Shown here piece by piece: positions 24,920 to 36,191 of a stretch of 64,000 bases of DNA (positions within the stretch are counted from its first letter, which is position 1; the number at the start of each line of letters is the position of its first letter). Location of the stretch: assembly GCA_002812745.2 (NCBI GenBank), contig NCSJ02000222.1, positions 1 through 64,000 of the forward strand. The letters run 5' to 3'. The notes under the pieces were generated by a model. That model saw only the letters and a list, made by a program, of their open reading frames with translations. It was not told the origin of the DNA and ran no database searches. Source of the DNA: Scytalidium lignicola (lineage: Eukaryota; Ascomycota; Leotiomycetes). The position numbers were made by a program, and so were the translations under genes.

Positions 24920-26447
24920 CTATTGCATAGTAGCAAATTGCTTGTCAAATGCAATCTCGGCCTCCTTTGCAGCATCGAAACCGTAGATCATCTTCTGCAC
25001 GTCTGCGTCTGCCCATTTATCTGGAACGCTGCCTCCCCCCTTCCTAAACTCCTCATCACGCTTCTTCTTGGCCTCTCCCTCGCCGAGATGCAATGCACGT
25101 CCCGAGGCGGCCGCCAATTCGACCAACGTCTCTGCCCGATTCTTTCGTACCGACTCGTAGATCCTTAGGGCCTTGTTGATGCTCTCTGGTGTGGTGTCTG
25201 GGAGCTTACTCATTACGGCAGCAATAGCTGCTGAGTCCTCAATAGCCTGCGCAGCTCCCTGGGCCAAGTGAGGAAGTGTAGGGTGGCAAGCATCGCCTAT
25301 GAGCGCCACAACACCGTGTACCCAGGTAGGAAGCGGGGAGTGGACGCGGAGTTTCCACTCGCAAACCTCATCCTCAGGAACCAGGTTCAACATACGGTGG
25401 ATCATGGGGCAAAAATCCCCAAAGACTTCCAGCATTACCTTCTTGCTACCTGTGGTGGTGTAGGTCTCCGTTGGGGCGGCAGCGAAGTGGTCATCTGGCT
25501 GAGCGGTGGAGATGTTATAGATCTGCTTATTGGAAACTGGGTAGGCGATAATATGTCGTTTAGGTCCAATCCATCTCGTTGCACGGTCTGTATCGATCAA
25601 TTTTAGTAGCTCTGGGTCTGAAGCCATTTGTTCACGGGTTAACATGATTCTGTATGCTGCCTGGTGCGTGTCGACAATTTCGGCCTCGACATTCAAATCC
25701 TGCAGCATCGTCACGCGCGTCTTGCTTTTGATTCCATCAGCACCGAAGAGAACATCGCAAGTGACTTGGTATGGTTCACCACCTCGAGGAGTTGCTGTAA
25801 AGGTTGGGTGTGGTGAGAAAGATGTAAGATCGCCGCAGGAAGTGCTGAAATGGAACTTAATGGCAGGTTCTTTTAGACAGCCTTTGTATAAAGAGCCGGC
25901 AAGTGAGCTACGGTGGCCGACCATATGGGGATAGCCGTAAGTCTTCTTAATGTATTCGAGGTTGACGTGAGCAAGTTCTTCATCCGTTGAACCCTCTGTA
26001 TAAATTCTTAGCATAAGCTCTACTTCACCCGCTGGCCTTTGCCCAATTCCATTCAGCTATGCCAAATGTTCCAACAAGTGTTATATATGCGAAAGCAAAT
26101 TAAGGGCCACTCACGTCTAATACTCGTATCCTGAAGCGTCACAGCCTCCTTCTCAATATCCTTCCATACACCCAATTGATCCAAAATCCTCGCCATATTG
26201 ACAGCAAGTTGGATGCCAGCGCCGACAAACCCGAGATCCTTGGCTGTCTCAAAGACCTGGATATTTGTAAACCCTCTCTTGGCTAGTGCTAAAGCACAGC
26301 TCAAACCACCCATGCCTACATAAGACAGAAGTTAGCTTGTTCTGCATTCGAACGGATATTCATTTAAGTTGGATATGAGAGCAAAAGTCACATACCCGCG
26401 CCAATGATACATATCCTAAGATTCTTTAGTTCCGTGTTGACCGCCAT
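24920..26447 (-). CDS. FAD-dependent monooxygenase, salicylate-hydroxylase type
   Basis: Class A flavoprotein aromatic hydroxylase by family, using NAD(P)H and O2 on a phenolic or related ring. Minus-strand exons 26447-26396, 26315-26115 and 25995-24920 give 442 aa. The dinucleotide-binding GAGMGG (residues 16-21) is assembled across intron 1. The second intron is placed so that SIRQGSTDEELAHV is continuous; reading on from a later ATG would lose the FAD-binding N-terminus. Further motifs are YGYPHMVGHRSSLAGSLY, the DG motif FGADGIKSK and the GD motif ALIGDACHPTLPHLAQGAAQ. No signal peptide or membrane anchor is visible. Related enzymes act on salicylate, 6-hydroxynicotinate or polyketide phenols, and the sequence alone does not choose among them. 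Confidence 0.92.
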
Positions 26448-28204
26448 GTCGGATGCCTCTATTTTACCAAAGGAAAACGGGAAGGAAAGGTTGTAGAAGC
26501 AATTGGACCTCAATATCTAACTTTTCGTGTTTAGATAAAGAAGACGGGTGGAGAGCGTGTGAATGCTGCCTGCCTAACGGATGGAGATATTCCGGCTCTC
26601 TTTTCCTCTTTTAACCTTCAGCTGTTCAATCGGGCCGCAGAACAAGTGTATCGATAGATCCGAATAAGGGAGAAGAAAACTGAAATAGCACACAACAGCA
26701 ACGATTGGTGTGAATAGTTACACAAATTCAATGTCAAAGAGGTTATGGTAAACTAAATATCCCCAGATGGGGCCTCCTAGCAGTCCTTTTTAATCAGTAG
26801 TCGGGATCGGTGCTCGGGACTTTCCCGCGGCAGGTCACTTAGATCACGCCCCTTCTCCAGGCCTGAGGGAGGGGCAGTCGCGGGGCATTGAGGGGCAAAG
26901 GTGGAAATATCTTTTGGCGACGGACCCTGGCGGCCTTGGCAGCCTGAGGATCGAAATAGTTTGGTGCCGAGAGGCAGTGGGGATGTATTGATTACCGGAT
27001 ACAGGTGGCTTTTTGAGGCATGGAAGCTTGACCTGATGCCGGCACCTTTTCTACACTCCGAGTTTCCATTCCCGGAACGTCTGCATCCATTAAAGAACAA
27101 ATCATACATATTCATCATGCAAACCTTCAATTCAGGAACGCAAGAGAAAATGGGTTTCTTTGATCGCGCTAATACCTTTTCCCTCGTGGGGCCAGCAACT
27201 TCCAACAAGTTGAATTATCATCGGCATCAGTTCTTCATCCCCACACAGACAGCCTTACCCAGCGTGTGGGGCCGTAGCGATGGTATTGATCAGTGAGCAA
27301 TGAGCAGAACTTGGATCAGTCCATTTATCGCCATAGCCGCCGTAGCCAGCCGGCAGTTGATGTGGTCTTTCCTCCTTTCCCCGGCTTTCATCGTATCCTA
27401 GACATGGGGATGCAGAGAGCAGGGTAAGGCAAGCTGGCAAGGCTGCGAGAAATTTATGTGGATGTGGGTGCATCGTATGATTTTCCGTGGGCCTTCTGTC
27501 AGCCTTGTTATTGCAACGAGGTTCACTGTGCATGACTTCAAGGATTGATTGCGTCAAAAGGTAATGGAGAACAATGGAGCTCCTCGTGCACAGTACAGTA
27601 CACCGCACCGCACCATATAATGACTATGATAGAGTCAACCTAGGCTCGGGGTAAGAGATATAGATACCCGAGATGCACAGTACAGTGCATAAGTACAATA
27701 CCTACTTGCCTTTTTTTTAGTGCTCTCTTTCCGCCAACAGCCTAATTTATATTGGAAGACTCGATGTATTCTATTTAAGTAACTTGGTTTGTATTTTGCG
27801 TTTATGAAGTGAGATTATTAATTGATTATCGTAGCAAACAAATAAACGAAAGCTTCCGTTTTGAAAAATAGTTCTTACGCCAATTGCAAAACAAAGATCC
27901 ACGCATAATCGACATAGTTAGCTTGGTTTCACAAAGACAACACCATACCAAAAGAAATTAGATTGACGCATGCAAAGTGATGTTTTGAGAGCGCCGCGAC
28001 CGTATACGGAGTATTTGGCAAACCAGTCAGTGCGGACATAGGGTAAACCGGATCTCATTAAATACGTACCCGGCCGCATATTTCCATCTTGTTACTAGAT
28101 GAGGCTAGGCTGTAGGGATGCAAGTGGCCGGCGATAGGGGGCGGGTCTCATCCGATGCCGGCTTACTTTCCCTTCAAGGGAATAAGATGATCTGTTTTCT
28201 CTCT

Positions 28205-28739
28205 GATGTGCAACAAAACTTTGGGACAACAAGAATCCAGGCGCACGTTTTCCATAGGTGCTCACGGTTCTCTACCTGCTGTCCAAGGAGTTTTGTGTTT
28301 GTAGCCTCAGGACCGGGAGAATAAGGGTTGGCCAAAAGTTTTGTTGCACGTCTGAAGGAATATGGGGTTTTGTCTCGCGAAGATTCGTATCCGCCTCAAA
28401 GGTGCGGCCCGGCAGCTTCCTATTTGACCTCCCTCCCATATGACCTCTCGTATTTCCTGCCCCGTACGTACCCCACAAACTTTCTCCAGAAATCAATCAG
28501 CACAAATATCTCTGTACAAATAATGTACATATAAATGGCTAGAGAGAACTATTGCTGTTATAACTAGGTAATCAATAACCATCAACAAGTTTTATCAAAA
28601 CATCCGTACTCTGCCCAGGTGTATGTACTCCACAAAAATGAAGGCTCAATGGTTCCGTTATTGCTTGCCTTCGGTGCAACACCGGTGATTGGTTGATTGC
28701 GGGGACATGGAGGTGGCCAAAAGTTTTGTTGCATGTCTG
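28205..28739. repeat. Dispersed motif CAAAAGTTTTGTTGCA, three copies
   Basis: Plus-strand copies at 28330-28354 and 28715-28739 agree in 24 of 25 bases and extend as GGCCAAAAGTTTTGTTGCA then CGTCTG or TGTCTG. A third, inverted copy at 28205-28225 shares about 18 bases (read on the minus strand as CCCAAAGTTTTGTTGCACATC). The three share no longer flanks. The GTTGCAYGTCT end resembles the reversed tail of the repeat units at 29-30 kb. Confidence 0.8.
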
Positions 28740-29452
28740 CAAGGTTCTGCACACGCTGAGGCTTGTTTGTGTCCGTCTCCGAATTCATTCTCACTTTTCT
28801 GATTGTCTAGATAGTCCGTCCATATTAAAAAGAATGTTAACCACAACCACAACAACACTTTTTATGATATTTAAAAGGCAGCTAAGTATTAATAGTTATT
28901 GCCATATACACAATTCTCTTTTTGAAGATATGCAAGATGATAATAGCAATATTCGATTGCGGGGAAATTTGCATAAAGTGTTCTCCTTTCAAGCCCTTTA
29001 ACAGGCTGGTTGGTAAGATTACAATATGAATCAATCCCTACATCCACATCCNTTTTTTTATTTTTTATTATTTTTCTTTTGGTCAAATGAATCAGGAGTA
29101 AGAGCCCTACTTACTTTTTATACTTCTAATTAATTAGAGAGTTGAACATGTCTCTACTTAGTAGGCCGATCCAACTTTCCTGGGGTGATGCTCTTCGTTT
29201 TAGAAAAGAACGAGGAGAACATAGATACAAAAAGAAAATACTCTTAAAATATCCAAATTCATTGTAGAAGGACATGTAGACTACCGGTTATTCTTGCTAG
29301 AACATCAGATTAAACTCTCAAACTCAGCAAACAACAGCAGAAGCAGTGGTAGGTGAGCTGCATGCGTGAAAGATGGAACATAGCAATGCAGCACTCGATA
29401 TATTTAATTCACGGGCTCTGTTGCTTGAGTCACAACATAAAGACTACATCAT

Positions 29453-30241
29453 ATGCCGAGCATTATAGCGCTAGAAGGAATCTATAGAGACGCAACCAAA
29501 AAGAAATCTCTTTCATGCCGAGCATCACAGTGATGATTCTGCTGTACAGATTCGCAACNAAAAAAGTCAAAACTACTATATCTCATAGACCTCTGATTAA
29601 TAAAGATAACTACCACTTCAAAGACATCATGCCGAGTGTTATAGGGCTGAAACAAGTTATTAGATACGTAACATAAACACAGTTATACAAAAGTAAACCT
29701 AAAGGCTCATGCCGAGCGTTATAGTGATAATTCCGCCGTGCAGAGCTGCAACGGAAAGAATATACCTTTGCCTTGTGGACTATGGACCATTGCCGAGTGT
29801 TATAGCGCTGAGGTCGCTCATCTAGAGACGCAACGTTAATTAGAAGACTACTACAAATTATGAGGTGGTTTTACCATACCTCCATGCCGAGAGTTATAGT
29901 GATGATTTCAACTTTCAGATTCGCAACGTTAGATTCTTTGTTATAACTATATAATTAAGAGAAGTAAAACCTACACGCAATCGGCAGAATGGCTTCACAA
30001 CATGTAGCTATTAAGGTTGCAGATCTGGAACAGCGAGATTCATCACTATATTTCTCGGCATGCGCTGTGAGAATTTCTTTTCCCTCCTTGAGTGAGGATG
30101 TTGACTTTACGTTGCATGTCTCTCAAGCGAAATTCAGCGCTATAACACTCGGCAATGAATGATTCAGTCAAGAACTGACTTCTGCTTTTGCGTTGCGTTG
30201 CGTGTCTGTCGAGCGAGAACCAGCGCTATAACGCTTGGTAT
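29453..30241. repeat. Cluster of nine bipartite repeats, two subtypes, mixed orientation
   Basis: Direct copies lie at 29453-29497, 29515-29558, 29629-29672, 29709-29753, 29789-29835 and 29884-29928; inverted copies at 30015-30062, 30110-30156 and 30196-30241. Each has a head near ATGCCGAGYGTTATAG, 10-15 variable bases, and a tail near AGAYNYGCAACG. Subtype I heads continue YGCTGA (CGCTAGA and GGCTGA variants) and subtype II heads continue TGATRATT. The direct copies alternate I-II-I-II-I-II; the inverted ones read II-I-I. Many heads can form a short hairpin (AGCG-TTATAG-CGCT, or ATCAC-A-GTGAT). Spacers are unrelated. The function is unknown: satellite-like DNA, subterminal repeats of a lost DNA transposon, or an array of protein-binding sites. 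Confidence 0.85.
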
Positions 30242-31240
30242 TGGAACTTTAGGAGAAACTTACAGCATTTGAGTTGTGTATTTCAGATATGCAATGCAAA
30301 AGTTACATTTTCATAGTGCTAATATTCCTAGTTAGTGAGAGTAACGATCCCCTTGTGCTTTTATCCAGACAGGGATTGATATTCTTTTTTGTCTTCTCTT
30401 CTAGCTTTGTGCATGGTTCGATTCTAATTAGATTCAAGGCTATGTTGGTAGGCTTTGAGAAATATATAATGCAAGCTTTCATATGTTCTGGCAAACTTAT
30501 TGAATTTGAGCTTGATAATCGATCGAGTTTAAGGTTTATTCTTCAAGCTGACCATGAAAATGAAGGGGAAAAATATCTTTTTGAAGAAAAGACGAAAGAA
30601 GAAACTTGGACCTAATAATATAGGCCCAGAATGAATTATATTATGATATCAAAATAATAAGGATAGAAGTTACCAAGTGAATATAAGCTGTAGCTTAATG
30701 TCAGCGACATCATTTCGGCATTACCATAGCTCTCGAGAGGGATGTGTACAAACACAAGGAATAGATTACACTAGTTATGTAACCAGCATATATAGAAAGA
30801 TGTCATATGTTGTATAATTTATAAGTACAACCCACTATATTATATATTAGGCCTGCGGGCCTTGGTTGCTTTAAACACTCACCTAAAGCTTACTAATCGT
30901 CCTGGATATCAACGTTCACTGTTAGCTCCCTGTTTCCGCATTGGCGTTTCACAATGTCAAGCCGTTGTTACCAACCGTCAGCTAATGAGTTAACCTCTTT
31001 TTAATTCACCAAAAGTAATTCCGATCCAAAACGAGAGGAAATAGAAAGAAAATCCAATAATTTGTCTAAAATAACACCCCCAAGTCTATATTAGTTAATT
31101 TCTATACCGTGACTATGCTTTTTGTATATCATTTGTCTCATCTATCCAATCATCATCTGAGAAGGGGTAAGACGGGTAATTTGGCTTTAGCCATCCCGTC
31201 CATCATCATCATCTTAATACGACGACTGATTTGAGTCCCC

Positions 31241-33070
31241 CTACATGATCTCACTCGCAAACTTCGACCTTCTCCTAATCGCTGGTCCATAAAACACCAA
31301 CACCCATGGCACAGCCGTCAACAGTACTGCAATACCACCAAGCAAGCTACTCGCCGCTGCAAACCCCAAGTTTGAGAATAACTGCACTGTAACTAAGGGA
31401 AAGACACCACCAAGGGTATTCCGGCACGCACTCTGGGCGGCTAGGGCAGAAGATGCATAGCGATGGTATGTATCTGCTAGATAATTGAAAGTGGCGAGAT
31501 AAATGGAATAAATACCCATAGTTGCACAAGCAATTGATATAGCTGGGACAATCCAAGGGATAGAAGAGAAGGATGTCCAACCGAACCAGAAGAGGCCTAT
31601 TGGGAGCAGGGCTGACTCAATGCAGGTGAAGTAAAGACGGCCCTCTGGTGAGGAGAGGTCGAGATTACGAATCCAACGGCTGACAGATTTAGATGATGAA
31701 CTAGAACTCTGAATAGGAGCGAGATATGCAGCTAATATATGGTCCTGGTAGATTGATATGACTGTTGAAATAATGGCACCAATGGACATGGCTGCAAACA
31801 CTGCACCAGACTCTTGGATATCAAAGTTGTGTGAACGTGAGAACACCAGTGGAATAGAGCCGAAGGTCAGGTAAAGCACTGCCCACGCAAAAGCCACCCA
31901 AAGGGAAAAGAAGAAGACGACAGGTTCAGTCAGGAGAAGGTGCATTGGACGGTATACTGATATGGAGATCATGGTGGTGATAGAAACGCGCTCCTCATCT
32001 GATTTGACCTTCCATCTGATGCGCTGGGATTGAATTCTAGGTGCCGGCAACTGTGGCTCGTCGTTTGGCAAGGACGATTTAGAATTTGATCTGACCTCTT
32101 CCTGGATCGGCATCTCGAAGCCATAATATCCTGCATCCTCTCTCTCTTCATACCACTGATTCAACCGCTTTGCTTTTCGGCTTAACAAGATGCTTCCACG
32201 CGTCTCGCGAAAGAATAAGGCAAAAATGATGTTCAGCATTCCACAAGTAATAACTTGAATCCAAAATACCCACCTCCAGTTCAGGTGTTCAACCACAAAC
32301 CCACTAACCAACGGCCCAATGCCAGTTCCAAATAAAGCAGCACCAGAAAATAGTGCCATGGGTGTATTCCTGTCCTTGGCATGATATAAATCGCTTACAA
32401 CACCACCTACCATGGTGGAGAAGACGCTGCTGCCACAACCTGTAATGAATCGTGATATAATCATGCCTGCATAGGTTGGCGTCAGGGCACAGCAGAGCTG
32501 ACCAATGAGGTAGACTAATCCTGAGACTATAAAGACTGGATATCGGCCATTGATCTCAGAGAAGGGTGCCAGGATCATAGGGGCAGCTGCAAAGCCTAAA
32601 CAGAATGTCGTGATGCCTATAAGGACAACAACATTGGATACATTCCATTCAGCGGACATCTTGGCCGCTGCTGGGGAGTAGGAGCCAGCTGTGTAAGCTG
32701 CTACAGCTGTTGCAATGCAGGACATGATGATGGTATATGTCTTGCGTGAACTAGACCAGTCAAAGGGGTTGCCATACTTCTTGAGGTCTGGCGGCGGCGG
32801 CGGTGGCAGTCTCGAGGTAGTGCTAGGTGTTGGATCAGGTAGTAATGTTGCAAAGGTAAGATAGTGGTAAGTAATTGGCGTTGAGTCATCCGGGACGATT
32901 GAAGCTGTTGAGATGCTGGTTTGTCTGGATAGGGAACCTCTTCTGGCCTTGGATGGCTTGTCATCGTACTCCCTAGAGAGGTCGTCGATTTTCTCGACAT
33001 CCTCGGTTCTTTTGGTCTCGTCGTCCGAGAACGGCGTAGTCAAGTCACCCAACTTTGAGTGCAAGTCCAT
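31241..33070 (-). CDS. MFS transporter, DHA1-like drug/polyamine family
   Basis: Twelve-TM proton antiporter of the major facilitator superfamily, intronless, 609 aa. A long hydrophilic N-terminus (about residues 1-105, with a poly-Pro run PPPPPP) precedes TM1 (IIMSCIATAVAAYTAGSYSP). Family landmarks are APFSEINGRYPVFIVSGLVY, ISRFITGCGSSVFSTMVGG, SDLYHAKDRNTPMALFSGAA and NWRWVFWIQVI. A cytoplasmic loop of about 75 residues separates TM6 from TM7 (TEPVVFFFSLWVAFAWAVLY). The DHA1 assignment rests on these motifs and the loop layout. Substrates of this branch range from polyamines to antifungals and pathway products. It is on the same strand as the oxygenase genes at 19-26 kb but separated from them by a 4.8-kb desert, so membership in one module is only a possibility. 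Confidence 0.9.
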   Translation of the reverse strand: MDLHSKLGDLTTPFSDDETKRTEDVEKIDDLSREYDDKPSKARRGSLSRQTSISTASIVPDDSTPITYHYLTFATLLPDPTPSTTSRLPPPPPPDLKKYGNPFDWSSSRKTYTIIMSCIATAVAAYTAGSYSPAAAKMSAEWNVSNVVVLIGITTFCLGFAAAPMILAPFSEINGRYPVFIVSGLVYLIGQLCCALTPTYAGMIISRFITGCGSSVFSTMVGGVVSDLYHAKDRNTPMALFSGAALFGTGIGPLVSGFVVEHLNWRWVFWIQVITCGMLNIIFALFFRETRGSILLSRKAKRLNQWYEEREDAGYYGFEMPIQEEVRSNSKSSLPNDEPQLPAPRIQSQRIRWKVKSDEERVSITTMISISVYRPMHLLLTEPVVFFFSLWVAFAWAVLYLTFGSIPLVFSRSHNFDIQESGAVFAAMSIGAIISTVISIYQDHILAAYLAPIQSSSSSSKSVSRWIRNLDLSSPEGRLYFTCIESALLPIGLFWFGWTSFSSIPWIVPAISIACATMGIYSIYLATFNYLADTYHRYASSALAAQSACRNTLGGVFPLVTVQLFSNLGFAAASSLLGGIAVLLTAVPWVLVFYGPAIRRRSKFASEIM

Positions 33071-35044
33071 TTCTGATTAACTTGCCTGGGAGATATAGAG
33101 CTATGAAAGATATGACTGTCAATTTCCCGAGTCTTTTTTATCTTTCCTTGGCTTTTCTTCTCTTCCAGTCTTTTGTTTGATGAGATTATAGATTGCATAC
33201 ATATAAGTAACTTATATGTATGAATATATAATAACTGAAAGAAAGCCGAAATGACTAATAAAACAAAACAACTGGCTAACAACGGCAAAGATCCAGCGAG
33301 AAAGGAAAGCTTAGCTAAAAGAGGAAAAGGAGGGGGAGAAGGAGGTTAAGGAGGTTGTCATGGAGAGAAAAAAAAGCTACAGTACGGAGTACTCTAGAAT
33401 GGAATGCTAAGATAACCCACAGCGGAAGATAGGCGCTATGCCGCCGCGGGTCGCAATCCATGACAAGACAGCCAGTGAGGGGGCAGTGAGGGGGGGCGAG
33501 GTGAAGTCATTCTTTGGATTATTACTGCAAGGAGGGAAGGAAGGGCGAGGGTTTGTCAAGTTTTTGACTCCAGGTTCCACCGCTTATTCCCGGTTATTGC
33601 CCGGTTGGGAAGACTCATCGGAGGAGAAAAAGTGCGGGTAGGGACTGGAGCTTTATTCGGCGTTTAGGACAACGCGTAGTTGTGTTACAGCACGGTAGGC
33701 CACGAGTACTGTGTAGATGCATGTCTGTCTTAAGAGTTTAGGTGATTTTTATTGACGCCAAATGCTCAATCTGAGTCTATCTGAAACACAATCATGACTC
33801 GATTTTACGGTACACACAGTACTGATGTAGCTCAAAATAAATTGAATGTCTACGATTCAGATGTCGTATTTGAATGTGGCCTTGTAGAGGAGTAGAGTCA
33901 CATGAGTGCAGAGTTCAAAAGTTCTTACCTTCCCTTTAAAAGGCAAAATATCCAAGGATGCTTGTATATTTGTATCATTCTGCACTGCAATGNCCCCCCC
34001 CCCCCCAAAAATTGAAACCTCATTTAAAAAACCATCGATTTCCCATATCTTTTGTGTGGGTATAATTTGATAGGTTAGCCGTTGTCACACCCGTCTCGGA
34101 ATTTACCCTCTTCTGGAATCGTGCTTACTGCGATTAGCATGCCGGTATCCGGTCACGTTCTGTCATATGATACGGACGTATATTAAGGTTGTTTATCACG
34201 TGGTAGAAATATGCTTAGTAAACTATGCTTATATAATCAAACCTAAACAAAACTGGTTTAACTAAATATGGTTTAGTACGGTAGTGTAGCTCTTTATCAC
34301 GTGGAATGGCGCCATCATTTGCATCACGTGGGATTACAATATCAAAGAAATTTTCCTCGTTTGTGACATTCATGTGCTAAAAGTGACGGCATCATCTAAC
34401 GTTAGTTAATGAAATAACTGCTGATTCACATGGGCAAAGAGAGCTAGATGTTACTTGGCCAGACATTTCAGGCAGCGAGCTTCCTCGCCCACCTTGTTGT
34501 CCTGAAAATGTAGTTCATGCTGGTGAGGATCTTTGGATGAGTGCGTGCTGAGGGAGTTTTGTTTTGCTGGCGTTCATCTGTTGCAAATCGGTCTTTGATC
34601 AGCGCTCTTTTAACCCCAATTGATGGCCATCTCAACCTCATCACCCTCGTAGCTACGACGCTGTGTGCTTGTCCTTCAACGCCTTCATATAGATAATCAT
34701 CGAGAGTCAATGAGCCACCACTGCGCGCGCCGGCCATGATAGGTCCATTGGGAATGGGGGCAAGGCCTGGCGTGATCAGGCCGGGATTTGGGAAGGACGC
34801 CAGCAGATTGCGTGCTCAGCGTCGAAGGTGTGCCCAAGAGCTGCTTTTGTGCCTGCTGGAGGCAACCCTATAGTAATCGGACCCTCTAATTAATAAAGGA
34901 GGGGCAGCCACCTCTTTGGCCGATCTGCTCTTTCTCCCTCTCTCGTTGTCAATCCTCCATCTCACATCCTCCTCCTCCAGAAACCAGATACTCTCTTGTT
35001 CCTCTTATATTCCTTTCTTCATATAACAGATCTCAACTAGCATC
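33071..35044. other. Intergenic spacer
   Basis: Upstream regions of the divergently oriented MFS transporter and peroxiredoxin genes. It contains a poly-C run (about 33994-34007, preceded by N 33993), a cluster of TCACGTGG sites and a CT-rich leader at 34925-35040. The minus-strand frame 34468-34737 matches no family and is not called. Confidence 0.5.
34196..34331. promoter_or_regulatory. Three TCACGTGG (E-box) sites
   Basis: TCACGTGG occurs at 34196-34203, 34297-34304 and 34324-34331, each preceded by A or T. CACGTG cores bind bHLH factors, and TCACGTG matches the Cbf1 and SREBP class in fungi. They lie 0.7 kb upstream of the peroxiredoxin and 1.1 kb upstream of the MFS gene. Which gene they serve, if any, is not visible. 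Confidence 0.4.
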
Positions 35045-36191
35045 ATGGCTGAAAGACCAGAACCGTAAGTCGCCAATCTGCTTTTCGCTACCCCTCACTG
35101 CAACACCCCGCCATGCGCGCGCCCTGATAATCTTTGGGCGCATCACAAACAGCTGTGAACGCGTGAAGAGGAAGCTGAGCATGAGATATCTGGGTATACT
35201 CCAGGTATTCAAAATTGCAATGCTCCAGAGCCGTCATGGTCATTAAGAGAAAATGCCACGCGACGCGCCTTCAAAGTTTCTCTCCCGTGGCCTTATTTTT
35301 TTTTTTCTCTTCTACTTTCAACCCCACCTTAACCTGCTCTCCACACGGCCCATTTCACACATACCTCTTGCTGACACAGTTGTCTCTCCAGCCTCCGTCT
35401 CGGCAGCGTTGCCCCTAACTTCAAGGCCGAAACCACCAACGGCCCAATCGACTTCCACGAGTTCATTGGCAACAACTGGGTCATCCTCTTCTCCCACCCC
35501 GAGGACTACACTCCAGTCTGCACCACCGAACTCGGTGCCTTCGCTAAGCTCGAGCCTGAGTTCGCCAAGCGGGGTGCAAAGTTGATTGGCTTGAGTGCCA
35601 ACACCATTGACAGCCATGGAGGTTGGATCAAGGATATCAATGAGGTCACCGGCAGTAACTTGACCTTCCCCATCATTGGCGACAAGCAGAGACAGGTTGC
35701 CCTTCTCTACGACATGTGAGTTCATATCTAGCATCTTATTATCTGGCATTTTGCCGTATAGTTGGAATTCGACGAACCGGAAGATGGCATTTTCCTTTTC
35801 AGGAACAGTCTAGGAGATTAGGGATCTTTTTGCTGATTGGTTTGAATGTAGGATCGACCACCAGGATGCCACCAACGTGGACTCCAAGGGCATTGCCTTC
35901 ACCATCCGCTCCGTCTTCATCATTGACCCCAACAAGAAGATCCGCCTCATCCTCTCATACCCAGCATCTACCGGCCGTAACACCGCCGAGGTTCTTCGTG
36001 TCCTAGACTCCCTTCAGACCGGCGACAAGTACCGAGTCACCACCCCTATCAACTGGGTTCCAGGTGACGATGTCATCGTCGCTCCACCGGTCTCCAACGA
36101 GGAGGCCAAGAAGCTTTTCCCAGAATTCCGCATTGTCAAGCCATACCTGCGCTTTACTCCTCTGCCAAAGGAGAAGGCCACCGTTTCCTAA
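35045..36191 (+). CDS. 1-Cys peroxiredoxin (Prx6 type)
   Basis: Thiol peroxidase that reduces H2O2 and organic hydroperoxides. Exons 35045-35064, 35392-35715 and 35852-36191 give 227 aa, the usual length. The first exon is only 20 nt. The peroxidatic site is PEDYTPVCTTE with Pro43, Thr47 and Cys50 (PX3TX2C). No resolving Cys is seen in the C-terminal arm, which fits the 1-Cys class. Other landmarks are LIGLSANTIDSHGGWIKDI, FPIIGDKQRQVALLYDMIDH and the C-terminal region with INWVPGDDVIV and LFPEFRIVKPYLRFTPLP. There is no mitochondrial presequence (MAERPEPLRLG), so it is probably cytosolic, unlike yeast Prx1. Confidence 0.95.

Larger units (their letters stand above)
26448..31240. other. 4.8-kb gene desert with repeat families
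   Basis: No credible coding sequence: frames at 26901-27296 and 30274-30615 match no family I know, and the latter begins at TTG. The region contains a GTACAGTAC-rich patch (27590-27690), three copies of a 20-25-bp motif (28205-28739), and a nine-unit repeat cluster (29453-30241). The part after 28.5 kb is AT-rich. Confidence 0.55.

Noticed and set aside
26901..27296. 131-codon plus-strand frame
   Set aside because: No recognisable domain, and the opposite strand is open over the same bases; probably chance.
29515..30062. Box C/D snoRNA cluster (GTGATGA in subtype II units resembles box C)
   Set aside because: Only the subtype II units have the box-C-like word and no consistent CUGA box D with terminal stems follows.
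29453..30241. CRISPR array interpretation of the repeat cluster
   Set aside because: The units are imperfect, of two subtypes, in both orientations and with spacers of unequal length, and the DNA is from a fungus.
30274..30615. 113-codon plus-strand frame
   Set aside because: It begins at TTG, is AT-driven (Phe/Ile/Leu-rich) and has no family resemblance.
34468..34737. 89-codon minus-strand frame
   Set aside because: No family motif or splice partners; it lies in a spacer with variable composition.
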